A stretch of DNA of 64,000 bases from Lamellibrachia columna. Taxonomy: Eukaryota; Annelida; Polychaeta; Sabellida; Siboglinidae. This document shows positions 25,658 to 37,278 of the stretch, piece by piece. The translations under genes were made by a program, and so were the position numbers. The stretch is taken from assembly GCA_963662155.1 (NCBI GenBank), contig OY759262.1:13034282-13098281 (forward strand), read 5' to 3'. A model generated the notes under the pieces. That model saw only the letters and a program-made list of their open reading frames with translations. It made no database searches and was not told the origin of the DNA. Within the stretch, counting starts at the first letter, position 1, and each line of letters opens with the position of its first letter.

Positions 25658-27990
25658 ACTGTAACATACCACTTGTACAGGAAAGAACACCTGGAAAGTT
25701 GTCCACAAAGGACCATTTAAAGTGCATTCATACAGAGCAGTCCAAACTAAACCCCAACAGCAATTGGCATGGGCAAGCAAGTGCATTGGTTAATTCAGAA
25801 TTATCCCCATTTCACTTGTTATTTTTAGTTCAAACTCTATGCGAACACAGATGGATATAGTTGGATGCGTTTTGTTAATTTCAACAGGAATCAGGTTTGC
25901 TTTAATTTTCTTGTGTTTATTGAGGTTGGCTGGAGGCAATCATGATACGTTCCTTGCATAATGGCTTTGTGTTGATTGTGGGGGACTATGAAAATGTTGC
26001 ACATATCGTTGGCTCATACGTATCAAACACTGAATGTGTCCAGGATGAGTAGATCTTGATATGATATCAACTTGTGCCAAGCCACGTGAGTGTATTAATT
26101 CTCACGGAAACTGGTAGATCACTCCTAATATTCACAGTCCATGACTGCGACCTCATCATTTCATGCGGCTGTTCCAATGTTGTTTGCAATGTGCTTTGTT
26201 CTACTGATGAGAATACACTGTATGTACATATGTATTGGAAGCTGGTCTTGGTTTTTCTTTCACATTGTACCAAGTGGATGGTTTCTTGCCTTTCACCCAA
26301 TAGGGTACATACAATACAAAAATGGTATATTTGAGTTTTCATATTTGTTTATTTTTCTATAGTATATATATATATATATACACACGAGATAACTCTCTGG
26401 AGCAACTGCATTCTTTCACCGAGTTGCATGATCACCAGTATCATAAAACCATTCACATAAACTATTATTTCCTCCTAATACTTTACATAAAACCACTGAC
26501 AAGTCTGTAAATAACCTGCCTAGTATGGTAATAAGTCCACCTTGTACCAACTCAGCCATGACAATAGAAGTCACTGAGAAGTCCCTTCTTTGGGATATAA
26601 AAACAGCCTCATTCTTGGATGTCTACCATTAACATTTTAACAAGCATGATTTCATCCACAAAAATAAATGCTCAGAGTAAATGCAGTGCGGTGCTAACTC
26701 TGTACCTAGTCTGAGAATAGATACAACACAAATGAAATTACTAGTATATTTTAACAAACAGGTTGTCTTATCTGATATAATACAACCAGGCATTATTCCA
26801 ATGCAGATGGAGCAAACATTTAGACGTGATTTCTACAACACAAGCACGTTTTTTGCACGCACGAAAACAATTGTCAACTCATGCAATGTCACATTCAGTT
26901 TTGTTTGAAAATATTTTCACATCAACTGATTTATACACAACTCATTTTCAACAAATTTGGTAAAGCTGAGCATCAAATACATGATGAAACGCAAATCCCT
27001 AGACACATAAGATTGGTAACGTTTTAGCACAAAATAGTAGGTCCATATTCCTACAAACGGTTGTGGTAACGGTCATCTTGGTGATAACGCTGTGCAGTGT
27101 AGCCCGTGGTCAGAGAACGTTCTGTTGACGTACTGAGCTCTGGTAGTTAGTGGCACACATCAACACTGCATAAAACACCAGCAGCAGCAGCACCTTGACC
27201 AATGGTCTATAGTCACTTGACCAGGACTGGTCAACAATCCTTCTGATTAGCAACTACTGCAACAAACAGGACAGCATTGTTACTAAGAGTGCCACAGCTC
27301 GTATGACGCCACGTGGCAACACATTGCAAGAGTAAGAAGGAACATACATTTTTGAAATACAATCATTGCAAAAAAACTACAACAAAATTGCATAAACAAT
27401 AAAACATGACTATTAAATCACCATTACTAGTCCAAATGACTCAATGATGTGACACACAACATCTCCTGAGCAAGTCCGACTGTACCTTCTCGTGGTGGAC
27501 CCTGCTGTACCTGAGTCTTGTGACAAGGGGACAGACACAGTAAAAGGGCTAAGGGAAGGACAACCCTGACAGAAAACCCCACTGACTGGGCCGATCACCT
27601 ATCCAGGGGTAAAGCTGATTAAAGAAACTGAAACGATAAACTATTCAACTAACTCAACAACCCAAGATGATGCCTCCTTGGAGTGCAACATGACGCGACT
27701 TGATGATTAAATCACCATTTAGCAAATTACAGAATGACTAATACACTGATATATGAGGCTAAACGAAGCATCTGCTGGGGTACATTTAGTATGAAATATT
27801 GATGTTTTTAGATGGCATACTGCACTCCATGGGACCGTTATGTATTTAGGATCTCGGGAAGGAGGATACCCAAACGGGTGGTCAATACCCTATGGCCCCT
27901 CTAAAATGCGCCACTGCTGGAAGATCTGTTCAATCCTCAACTAACTTGAATTCAGCTACGCTACAATTAGTGTGCAAAAACAAATTTTCC
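25658..27990. other. Intergenic region between DLST and the convergent DNAJC4-like gene; no gene recognised
   Basis: This is AT-rich sequence with a short AT microsatellite near 26363-26380. No exon with recognisable protein similarity was found on either strand. The DNAJC4-like 3' UTR may extend into its right-hand part from 28803. Confidence 0.5.
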
Positions 27991-27995
27991 ATATG

Positions 27996-28165
27996 TATCC
28001 ACCACTGACTATAGCCAGGTACTCATAGTAATTATACATGCAGCTGAGTGAACTGAGGCAAAGTGGCGTGAATGAAATTGCCAAAGCTTTGAAACAAAAG
28101 GATCTGAAATCTGGTTCTTTCGATTGAGAGTCCAATGTTCTAACCACAATGCCACGACACCCCAA
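27996..28165 (-). mobile_element. tRNA-derived SINE, truncated copy
   Basis: The minus-strand head GGCATTGTGGTTAGAACATT and CTCTCAATCGAAAGAACCAG match the SINE at 12318-12634, including the CCAAAGCTTTGAAAC block. The L2-like tail is missing here. Confidence 0.65.
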
Positions 28166-28314
28166 GGAACAGACATTGCAGACAAAGCAGGAGCAGGTGA
28201 CAGAGAGTTGTGAGGAGATGACAACAGCCATCATAATTAATGAAACTAATGTCATTAAACAGCCACATCACTGACCTAGTGTACACAACAAGTAGCTGGT
28301 CAGCTGTGTTTAAA

Positions 28315-28685
28315 GGTACTTCCTCAATTTTTTTTTTTCCGCTGAGAATCAGTTTGTGAAAAATTTAACCTTTCTAGTGTTCGCTAGGACATGCCAGATC
28401 GCTTGTGCAAATGTGTTGTCTAATTTTTATGAAATCATCAGACAAACTGTTATATTATTAGTCGAAATCCAACAAAGGGGCAGAAGTAGATGGCTCCTAC
28501 ATCCTATGACATGCAGCTATTCACACCTTCTCAAGTTACCCGATCTGATGTAACTGTTTTTGATGATTTCAACCAAAGTATGTTCTATGAAACTGACTGC
28601 ACATATTACTAGTCACTAGTCACACATTACAGATTTGAACTTCAACAAACCTGATTCGCGATGGTCCAAATGACCTGAGGAGGGA
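28315..28685. repeat. Dispersed repeat, copy 1 (related to 62175-62655)
   Basis: GTTTGTGAAAAAT, CATCAGACAAACTGTTA, GATGATTTCAACCAAA and ACTTCAACAAACCTGATTCG have diverged counterparts in the same order at 62175-62655. No coding potential was recognised. It lies downstream of the DNAJC4-like stop codon and may be part of its 3' UTR or flank. Confidence 0.55.
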
Positions 28686-28802
28686 TGTGAAAGTTAGTAC
28701 ATCTACAGTCTCTTATGTTACACGTTTCCTTGTTGAATGCAGACTGATGGAAACAATATGAGACAGTGAGACTTACCTATGTGTTATGTATATCTATCTG
28801 CC

Positions 28803-31800
28803 TCAGTTCTTATGGTCCCACATCTTGCGCTGCACGCTCTCTGCACGCTCACGCATGCGCGCATTCAGAATCTCCAGTTGTTTCTGGTTGCCACGTTGTC
28901 TGGACAGAGCAGTTAGGGCCACATTCAGTCAAACCCTACTGACAGTATACTCATCTCACTACACTTGTTAAATATGGACATTACTGTTAATGCTATTCTA
29001 ATTACAATGTACATCCAAGAACATTGATGAACACCCTGGATTTTCAAACTGCTTATACCAGCACACAATTGTTAACCAAATAAAAAAGGTGAATGTAAGT
29101 TCTCATATCGCGCAGTATCCAGTCCTTGGGACTGTTCAAAGCATTTTATACTTCATCCCCTGGCTGACCTGTTCATTCCACCAACTTGACTTGTCCATAG
29201 CCTGAAAACAACAAAGTCTGGGGTACACACACAGACCAAGTCTGACACGATCTTAGACTCACCTGGCTTTAAGCCTTGCATCCTGTAGATGGGCCACGTT
29301 GATTGCATCCACCTTCATTGCCTCTACATGTTTACTCTTGCCGTACCTGCAGCAACAACCAACACAGTGCAGACATCTCAGATAAACATCTACCTTCATT
29401 GCCTCTACATGTTTACTCTTGCCGTACCTGCAGCAACAACCAACACAGTGCAGACATCTCAGATAAACATCTACCTTCATTGCCTCTACATGTTTACTCT
29501 TGCCGTACCTGCAGCAACAACCAACACAGTGCAGACATCTCAGATAAACATCTACCTTCATTGCCTCTACATGTTTACTCTTGCCGTACCTGCAGCAACA
29601 ACCAACACAGTGCAGACATCTCAGATAAACTAACAGAACATGCTTTATATCATCAAAGGGTAAGATTATATTTGTGTAAAATGCATGTTTTACAAAAATT
29701 ATTCTGCTGGATATGGACGAAATTGATTCCATTCACACGGAGTTATGGCTGGAAAAAGAGTTTATTAAGTCATGATATGAAAACGGTCCAAATTGAATAT
29801 TTATGGCTTTGTTTGTACATATTCATTGATGTTATTATTGGTTTTTAATGTTATTAAAACGTAAACAATTACCATGTAAATCTTAAAACAGTATTCATAA
29901 CTTATAGGTAATGTGAAAGATGCGTACTAATTACCACAACAGAATTGAAAACAATGCAAACTTTGCTACTTACTGCATATTGGCTGCAAAGCCAGCCATG
30001 CTGATGCCAATCACCAAGAAACATCCTCCAATAATAGCTCCATTCGACACACGTTTGACGCCTTTGACGCCGTAGTAAGAGTCCTCTTCATAGAAAGCAT
30101 TGTAGTCTTTGCTCCTGTCTCGCATGTACCAGATGGTTTCATCCCAGAACACTCGCTCTGCCTCGTCTCTGAAACCAAACGGGATAATCATGTTTACGAT
30201 AAGATCATTTTTAATTCGGTCAAACTGTTAACTTCAATTACTGACCATTGCTATATTGGTCTTGCACATTCTTAAGTTTATAATTTATGTTTTTAAACTC
30301 ATATTCCATCTTGTTTTTTCAATCTGCTTTTCATCATTTTTAAGTACATCAGGTCATTGCTCGCATTCTGATGCAAGACTAAATGTCATATACATTCAAT
30401 TCTTGCACACAAAGGCATGTAAAATGCTGCTAGATGATGACGGAGGATATAAACTTTTATATTCCTTTGGCACAGATATAAAAAATCAGCAGGGTTTTGT
30501 TACTGGACTATTCATTAGCACAATACATAAACAATATGAATATTATATATCAGTTCATTTTTAATCTATGTGACAATGTGTATATTATACATTTATTTTA
30601 TGACAGTTGTTGTGACAGTTTGTATATTGTACATTTATTTTATGAGTTGTTGTGACAGTTTGTATATTGTACATTTATTTTATGAGTTGTTGTGACAGTT
30701 TGTATATTGTACATTTATTTTATGAGTTGTTGTGACAGTTTGTATATTGTACATTTATTTTGTGGTTGTGCTGCAGTCGTGGTAAAGCACACTATCTTAC
30801 GTAACAAGGTTCTATAGTTATTGTCGAGCCAGGCCAGGCAGTAGTCCTAGAAATGGGCATTATGTTAGGTAATAGGCCGGTAATGTTTACTGAAGCGTGT
30901 CGTTGGCTGGTAGACTATATATACGCTGGGGACAGTTCTAACCGGGGTCGATCGATTGTAGTTCGCGAGAAGGCGGCTACAATATTTAAAGAGACAGTTG
31001 ATCGATTGTAGTTTGCGAGGAGGCGGCTACAATAGTTAAAGAGACGGCTGCAATAGTTAAGGGACGGACAGAGATAAGTTGTGAGAAGACAACTATTCTG
31101 CAATACTGAAATTATGGGTCAGTAAAAGCTGCATGACGCAACACAATTTGAACAATGCCAGAAGCGACTGGCGTAAGTATTATCTATTACGTTGTTAACT
31201 GATAATATGTGTGTGTTGAATGTCCTATGTGTTAATACATGTTATGAAGGTGAAGAGTCATCTACTGTAAATATGGGGTTAGAATTAAGTCATTATTTGC
31301 CTAAAGCGTGACGGCCATTGTTGGCATAGAGCTTGTTGGGTGACACGCCCTGTATTCGTATTTCGTATAATTGAATTGGTAAACAGATATGATTATCATT
31401 GCGTTGTTATTCATGTGTATATGGTAATTATTTACTGTCAGCATGGTGATTTGGTTAGATTGTACCATACAGAACCAGCTTGGGATCTAATGACTGGCAA
31501 CCGGCTTGGGATCTAACGACTGGCAACCGGCTTGGGATCTAATGACTGGCAACCGGCTTGGGATATAACGACTGGCAACCAGCTTGGGATCTAACGACTG
31601 GCAACCGGCTTGGGATCTAACGACTGGCAACCGGCTTGGGATATAATGACTGGCAACCAGCTTGGGATCTAACGACTGGCAACCGGTTTGGGATATAACG
31701 ACTGGCAACCAGCTTGGGATCTAACGACTGGCAACCGGCTTGGGATATAACGACTGGCAACCAGCTTGGGATCTAACGACTGGCAACCGGCTTGGGATCT

Positions 31801-34800
31801 AACGACTGGCAACCGGCTTGGGATCTAACGACTGGCAACCAGCTTGGGATATAACGACTGGCAACCAGCTTGGGATATAACGACTGGCAACCAGCTTGGG
31901 ATATAACGACTGGCAACCAGCTTGGGATCTAACGACTGGCAACCGGCTTGGGATATAACGACTGGCAACCAGCTTGGGATCTAACGACTGGCAACCGGCT
32001 TGGGATATAACGACTGGCAACCAGCTTGGGATCTAATGACTGGCAACCAGCTTGGGATCTAACGACTGGCAACCGGCTTGGGATCTAACGACTGGCAACC
32101 AGCTTGGGATATAACGACTGGCAACCGGCTTGGGATATAACGACTGGCAACCAGCTTGGGATCTAACGACTGGCAACCGGCTTGGGATCTAACGACTGGC
32201 AACCGGCTTGGGATATAACGACTGGCAACCAGCTTGGGATCTAACGACTGGCAACCGGCTTGGGATCTAACGACTGGCAACCAGCTTGGGATATAACGAC
32301 TGGCAACCGGCTTGGGATATAACGACTGGCAACCAGCTTGAGATATAACGACTGGCACCCGGCTTGGGATCTAACGACTGGCAACCAGCTTGAGATATAA
32401 CGACTGGCAACCGGCTTGGGATCTAACGACTGGCAACCAGCTTGAGATATAACGACTGGCAACTGGCTTGGGATCTAACAACTGGCAACCGGCTTGGGAT
32501 CTAATGACTGGCAACCAGCTTGAGATATAATGACTGGCAACCGGCTTGGGATCTAACGACTGGCAACCAGCTTGGGATCTAACGACTGGCAACCAGCTTG
32601 AGATCTAACGACTGGCAACCGGCTTGGGATCTAATGGCTGGCAACCGGCTTGGGATCTAACGACTGGCAACCGACTTGGGATCTAACGACTGGCAACCAG
32701 CTTGAGATATAACGACTGGCAACCGGCTTGGGATCTAACGACTGGCAACCGGCTTGGGATCTAACGACTGGCAACCAGCTTGAGATATAACGACTGGCAA
32801 CCGGCTTTGGATCTAACGACTGGCAACCGGATTGGGATCTAACGACTGGCAACCAGCTTGGGATCTAACGACTGGCAACCGACTTTGGATCTAACGACTG
32901 GCAACCAGCTTGAGATATAACGACTGGCAACCGGCTTGGGATCTAACGACTGGCAACCAGCTTGGGATCTAACGACTGGCAACCAGCTTGAGATATAACG
33001 ACTGGCAACCGGCTTGGGATCTAACGACTGGCAACCGGCTTGGGATCTAACGACTGGCAACCAGCTTGAGATATAACGACTGGCAACCGGCTTGGGATCT
33101 AACGACTGGCAACCAGCTTGAGATATAACGACTGGCAACTGGCTTGGGATCTAACGACTGGCAACCGGCTTGGGATCTAATGACTGGCAACCAGCTTGAG
33201 ATCTAATGACTGGCAACCGGCTTGGGATCTAACGACTGGCAACCAGCTTGGGATCTAACGACTGGCAACCAGCTTGGGATCTAACGACTGGCAACCAGCT
33301 TGAGATATAATGACTGGCAACCAGCTTGAGATATAACGACTGGCACCCGGCTTGGGATCTAACGACTGGCAACCAGCTTGAGATATAACGACTGGCAACC
33401 GGCTTGGGATCTAACGACTGGCAACTGGCTTGGGATCTAACGACTGGCAACCGGCTTGGGATCTAACGACTGGCAACCAGCTTGAGATATAACGACTGGC
33501 AACCGGCTTTGGATCTAACGACTGGCAACCGGATTGGGATCTAACGACTGGCAACCAGCTTGGGATCTAACGACTGGGAACCGACTTTGGATCTAACGAC
33601 TGGCAACCAGCTTGAGATATAACGACTGGCAACCGGCTTGGGATCTAACGACTGGCAACCAGCTTGGGATCTAACGACTGGCAACCAGCTTGAGATATAA
33701 CGACTGGCAACCGGCTTGGGATCTAACAACTGGCAACCGGCTTGGGATCTAACGACTGGCAACCAGCTTGAGATATAACGACTGGCAACCGGCTTGGGAT
33801 ATAACGACTGGCAACCAGCTTGAGATATAACGACTGGCAACCGGCTTCGGATCTAACGACTGGCAACCGGCTTGGGATCTAACGACCGGCAACCAGCTTG
33901 AGATATAATGACTGGCAACCGGCTTGGGATCTAACGACTGGCAACCGGCTTGGGATCTAACGACTGGCAACCGGCTTGGGATCTAACGACTGGCAACCAG
34001 CTTGAGATATAATGACTGGCAACCGGCTTGGGATCTAACGACTGGCAACCGACTTTGGATCTAACGACTGGCAACCAGCTTGGGATATAACGACTGGCAA
34101 CCAGCGTGGGCTGTATAGCCGATAGACTTACACGCAGTAGAGGGCGAGCTGGAGCGTCGAGTGAGGGCGTGGTCGGTTCAGCGACAGGAAAAGATGGACT
34201 GTCTGGGAACCAGTGACCCAAGTAGTGTGTATCGATATTCAAGTGATAGGTGAATCGTTATCGAGCGACAGGTAAACTGCATTCGAGCGATAGATCGTTT
34301 TCATTGTTAATTAATTTTTCTTTAAATTATAATCGCAGTGTAGCGAGTTATTGGTTATTATTTATTTTCTTTGTTTTGATGATTATGAAATTGAATATGT
34401 ATGTGTTGTATACAATATACATTTAGTAACTTAAAACACGTTAACTGGCTATTATAGTCCAATGGTATTAATTATTACACGACCATTGCGCGACAGTGTC
34501 ACAATCTACTAATTTAGAAACTGTTTCTATAAATATAATGCCTATTACATATAATGATTCTGATCAATGTTAAAATACTGATCCAGATAAGACATATTAT
34601 TGAAACCTGTGAACGTAGGGCATTGATCGGGACGCTATTTAAATAAAATACATTTAATTAATACTATAATAGAAAGGTATTGATGTTAGAGCATTTAAAA
34701 TTTTCATAAAAAGTTGTACTTATGTATTACTATTCTTTGTTTAACTAGTTGAGAAGTTGGGAACTTGTACACATCTGCAAGTGACATCACTTGTTCTCGA

Positions 34801-36388
34801 AACTGTTTTACACCATCGATATTGTTTTCATAATTTATGGTACTAGTGTCACAATTTGCTGTATTTTAGAACTATGTGTTATACACTTTATACATATATG
34901 ACAATTATGTTATGGCAATTCAACATTCATCTCTTACAACCACTCACTCATAGGTGGCGCTCTGCGGCCCATCTGTTCCTGGTCTGTGTGACGAGTCGGG
35001 TGTGTGACTGCCATGCATGTTGTGTGTCATGCGCTGGTGTTGACTGATGCGTGTGGCCAGCGTCACATCGTATTCCTTGCGCGTCAGTGGCTTGTTCAAC
35101 ACCATGTATGCCTCATTCAGTTTCACAAATTGATCATGCAACTTTGGATTTTCGGGATTCTTGTCTGGGTGAATCTACAACACAAAGACAGCAGGTTAAG
35201 TATCCGTGTATATATATATATATATATATATATCTGTTTGTGTCTGTATGTATGTATGCATATATATTGTGTATATATCTGTTTGTGTATAAATCTGTGT
35301 GCGTGTGCGCGCGCGTGCGATTGTGTGTGTGTACGTGTGCACATGTATGTATTATCTGTATATGTGTCTGCTTGTGCACTTGTGTGTGCACATACATACA
35401 CACATGCATGTATGCATCAAAAGCATATTGCGTATTGCATTCTCAAACCAGAAACTGTCTTTTTAGAAATCTGAATGACTACAGTATTGCCTACCCAGGA
35501 GGCGTATTTCTTGCATTTGTTAAGTTTCTAATAGACTAATTGTTGGATTGGTTTCTAATCACCTCTTTCGAAATCTCGACAAATGCTTTCTTGATATCGA
35601 CAGCATTCGCATCCGGTTTGATTCCAAGCACTTCATAGTAGGTTCGTGCGGCATTGCTCTTCCGAGCACTGCTGGTTGACAGTGGCGCCCTCCCTGAGCT
35701 GTACGTATCGACACAATACTTTTACATTGTAATATCAAAATTAATACAAAGAGCTGGAAAAACTAAAAATTATTAATTAATTACAATTACAGTAAATTGG
35801 AAATTATTTTTTTAGAACACCTGTAATTGCAATTGAGTTTTTATGAAGCCATGTCACAGTAACTAACCATTTAACAGAACCCAGTCATGGCAGCAAGAAT
35901 GAGTTTATTCACATAAGAGCCTCTTACCCTGTCTAAAGTTGAACATTAATGATACATGTAAGTGTCCTTTATAATAAAACAATGCAGTTCTACTCAACCT
36001 ATGAACTATTTAATTTGAAGTTTTATGTAGCACTGTGATTTATTTTTTGAAGCGATGTAACTGTAATTGATTTCTTTGAAGCAATTTTTTATTTTTGTTA
36101 GTGTTGTAATTATAATAGCACAAAAACAGCAACAAAAAGTACAAACAATCGACAATAGAGATGTGACAAAAATTCAGACATTTAAATTTATTAGCATGAA
36201 AGATACAAAATGACTTGTAACCAACTTACTTGTCCGAGTTATTTTAACACTTTATCAGAATCCTACGCATTTTTATTTGGTCTAATCAACTGATCAACAA
36301 ACCTGTCAGACGTGAACACTGCCTGGAGTTGTCTAAGCTGCAGACAGCGTGAACAGGTCGCTGCCCGTGTCTCCAGAAGACTCAGCAT
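28803..36388 (-). CDS. DNAJC4: DnaJ homolog subfamily C member 4-like protein (6 coding exons)
   Basis: J-domain proteins stimulate Hsp70 ATPase; DNAJC4 is a small single-pass membrane type whose role is poorly known. Exons on the minus strand: 36388-36303, 35698-35563, 35174-34948, 30168-29974, 29346-29263, 28899-28803. Phases join to 825 nt, 274 residues (human DNAJC4: 241). Residues 1-45 are a basic leader, possibly mitochondrial. The J domain spans about 47-112: TYYEVLGIKPDA, then HPD at 76-78, then FVKLNEAYMVLNKP and RKEYD. One membrane helix (GAIIGGCFLVIGISMAGFAA) lies near 194-213. A charged tail rich in Arg and Gln ends MWDHKN. The start ATG sits just after a TTTGTAG acceptor-like tract, so a 5' non-coding exon is likely. 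Intron 3 holds a 2.6-kb satellite; exon 5 has a fourfold acceptor duplication. Confidence 0.85.
29096..29190 (-). mobile_element. SINE tail fragment
   Basis: TCGCGCAGTATCCAGTCC and GGGACTGTTCAAAGCATTTT match the L2-like tail part of the SINE at 12318-12634. The tRNA-like head is absent. It lies in the last intron of the DNAJC4-like gene. Confidence 0.6.
29311..29634 (-). repeat. 81-bp tandem repeat x4 spanning the DNAJC4-like exon 5 acceptor
   Basis: On the minus strand each unit carries GGTTGTTGCTGCAG|GTACGG, the intron end plus the first 36 or so exon bases (YGKSKHVEAMKV). Potential exon starts are 29346, 29427, 29508 and 29589, exactly 81 apart. Only the copy at 29346 runs on into DAINVAHLQDARLKAR. 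The frame stays open through all copies, so use of the outermost acceptor would add 81 residues. Each junction also creates ATGAAG|GTAGAT, a possible donor. Confidence 0.93.
30570..30762. repeat. 40-bp tandem repeat, about 5 copies
   Basis: TGTGACAGTTTGTATATTGT then ACATTTATTTTATGAGTTGT repeats with a 40-base period; the first copy is degenerate and the last three are almost identical. It lies in DNAJC4-like intron 3. Confidence 0.9.
30763..31472. other. Intron segment before the satellite, with a short internal duplication
   Basis: GATCGATTGTAGTTCGCGAG and the following GGCGGCTACAATA occur twice (about 30950 and 31000), with a partial third copy. ACTATATATACGCTGGGGA at about 30912 resembles a TATA region, so this could be the remnant of an LTR or other promoter-bearing element. 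No matching copy was seen beyond the satellite, so the idea is weak. Confidence 0.3.
31473..34110. repeat. 26-bp satellite array, about 101 copies, in DNAJC4-like intron 3
   Basis: The unit is GGCTTGGGATCTAACGACTG plus GCAACC. Variants alternate AACCGG/AACCAG and GGGATCT/GGGATAT/GAGATAT, giving dimeric and trimeric higher-order patterns; the GAGATAT variants are confined mainly to the right half after about 32340. No unique spacers separate the units, so it is not a CRISPR. The many MPVVRSQAGCQ-type open frames are artefacts of the repeat. Confidence 0.97.
34111..34947. other. DNAJC4-like intron 3, right part; nothing recognised
   Basis: AT-rich intron sequence lies between the satellite and exon 3. 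The first 150 bases (34111-34260) are GC-richer, with GAGCGA/GATAG words repeated at short spacing. No exon or known repeat was recognised. Confidence 0.5.
35205..35410. repeat. (AT)n and TG-rich microsatellite tract
   Basis: About 30 bases of AT dinucleotide are followed by TG/TATG-rich sequence with GCGCGC. It sits only about 30 bases upstream of the exon 3 acceptor of the minus-strand DNAJC4-like gene. Confidence 0.85.
35699..36302. other. DNAJC4-like intron 1; nothing recognised beyond AT-rich sequence
   Basis: AT-rich intron. Fragments such as GTAATTGCAATTGAGTTTTT hint at a degenerate copy of the AATTAC-rich MITE family seen at 36890-37278, but boundaries cannot be fixed. Confidence 0.35.
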
Positions 36389-36560
36389 GATCTACAAATG
36401 AACAAGTTACAATTACTAGAAACATCTCCATCATCAAACTTAAATGAAGAACTGTTTTGGAGGCACATTGAGTTCATGCATAAATTGATCAAATATGAAA
36501 AGGTATTCTGCAGTGCGCCAAAATATTTGGAGAATACTTTACCTCTCAAGTTTCTTGAGA

Positions 36561-36632
36561 GGCAAATAACATGCCAAATGTAACAAATAACATGCCAAAT
36601 GCAACAAATAACATGCCAAATGCAACAAATAA
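36561..36632. repeat. 21-bp tandem repeat, about 3.5 copies
   Basis: ACAAATAACATGCCAAATG repeats with a 21-base period just upstream of the DNAJC4-like first coding exon. Confidence 0.9.
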
Positions 36633-36889
36633 AGAAACCGGATCATCCATCCATCCAGGGATAATCATTCTACAGTGGGGATACACACAAAATATGGTCA
36701 ATTACTGGTCATTTCACATCAATTTCAAGGTTCTTTCTTTAAAAATGATGTTCTACTTCTAGACACATTTCTCATTACTGGATACAAGTTGGTTATTGTT
36801 TCTAAAGAACGAGTGATTCATGTCAGAGCAAATACTTTCAATGATGAATAGTAAAGAAAAGAAAAGAAAATGTTGCGAACAGACTTGGG

Positions 36890-37278
36890 GTCAATTACAT
36901 TATATCAATTCGAAAGTCCAAATACCAATTCCACAAAAAATACCATTTCAAATGATCAATTCCATATAAAAATAAACGTACATGTGAACATAACAACGAC
37001 AAATCAATCAACGCCAAAAAAATAACATATTTTACATCAACTTTATTTAATTTCTACATAATCTGGTACATAATGGCAAACAAATATGATACACAACTTA
37101 TTATATTTTATTTATTATTTGTAGCGAATAATTTGAGTAAAAAAGTTACATGATGCAATTAAAAATACATTATTTAACCTTATCAACAATTCCCATTTCT
37201 TTTGAAAACAAAACACCAATTCCAGAAAAGGAATTGGTATTTTAAATTCCAATTACAATGTAATTGACTCCAAGTTCA
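36890..37278. mobile_element. MITE-like element with terminal inverted repeats, copy 1
   Basis: The left end ACTTGGGGTCAATTACATT and the right end AATGTAATTGACTCCAAGT are inverted repeats of each other with one mismatch. The 385-bp interior has no coding capacity and is AT-rich. The copy at 45836-46226 matches it along its length (TACATAATGGCAAACAAATA against a close variant). Shared ends and internal order mark a non-autonomous DNA transposon family. Confidence 0.7.

Noticed and set aside
25237..25860. Frames of 118-172 residues with repeating VVQNGPLGWLYRMD-like peptides
   Set aside because: They are artefacts of the 26-bp minisatellite downstream of DLST.
31473..34110. A regular array of short direct repeats resembling CRISPR repeats
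   Set aside because: Units follow each other without unique spacers, the genome is eukaryotic, and no cas genes are present. It is a 26-bp satellite.
30900..34260. The satellite with its GC-richer flanks as one LTR-type element
   Set aside because: A TATA-like motif lies on the left, but no direct repeat of the flanks, primer-binding site or coding remnant was found to tie them together.
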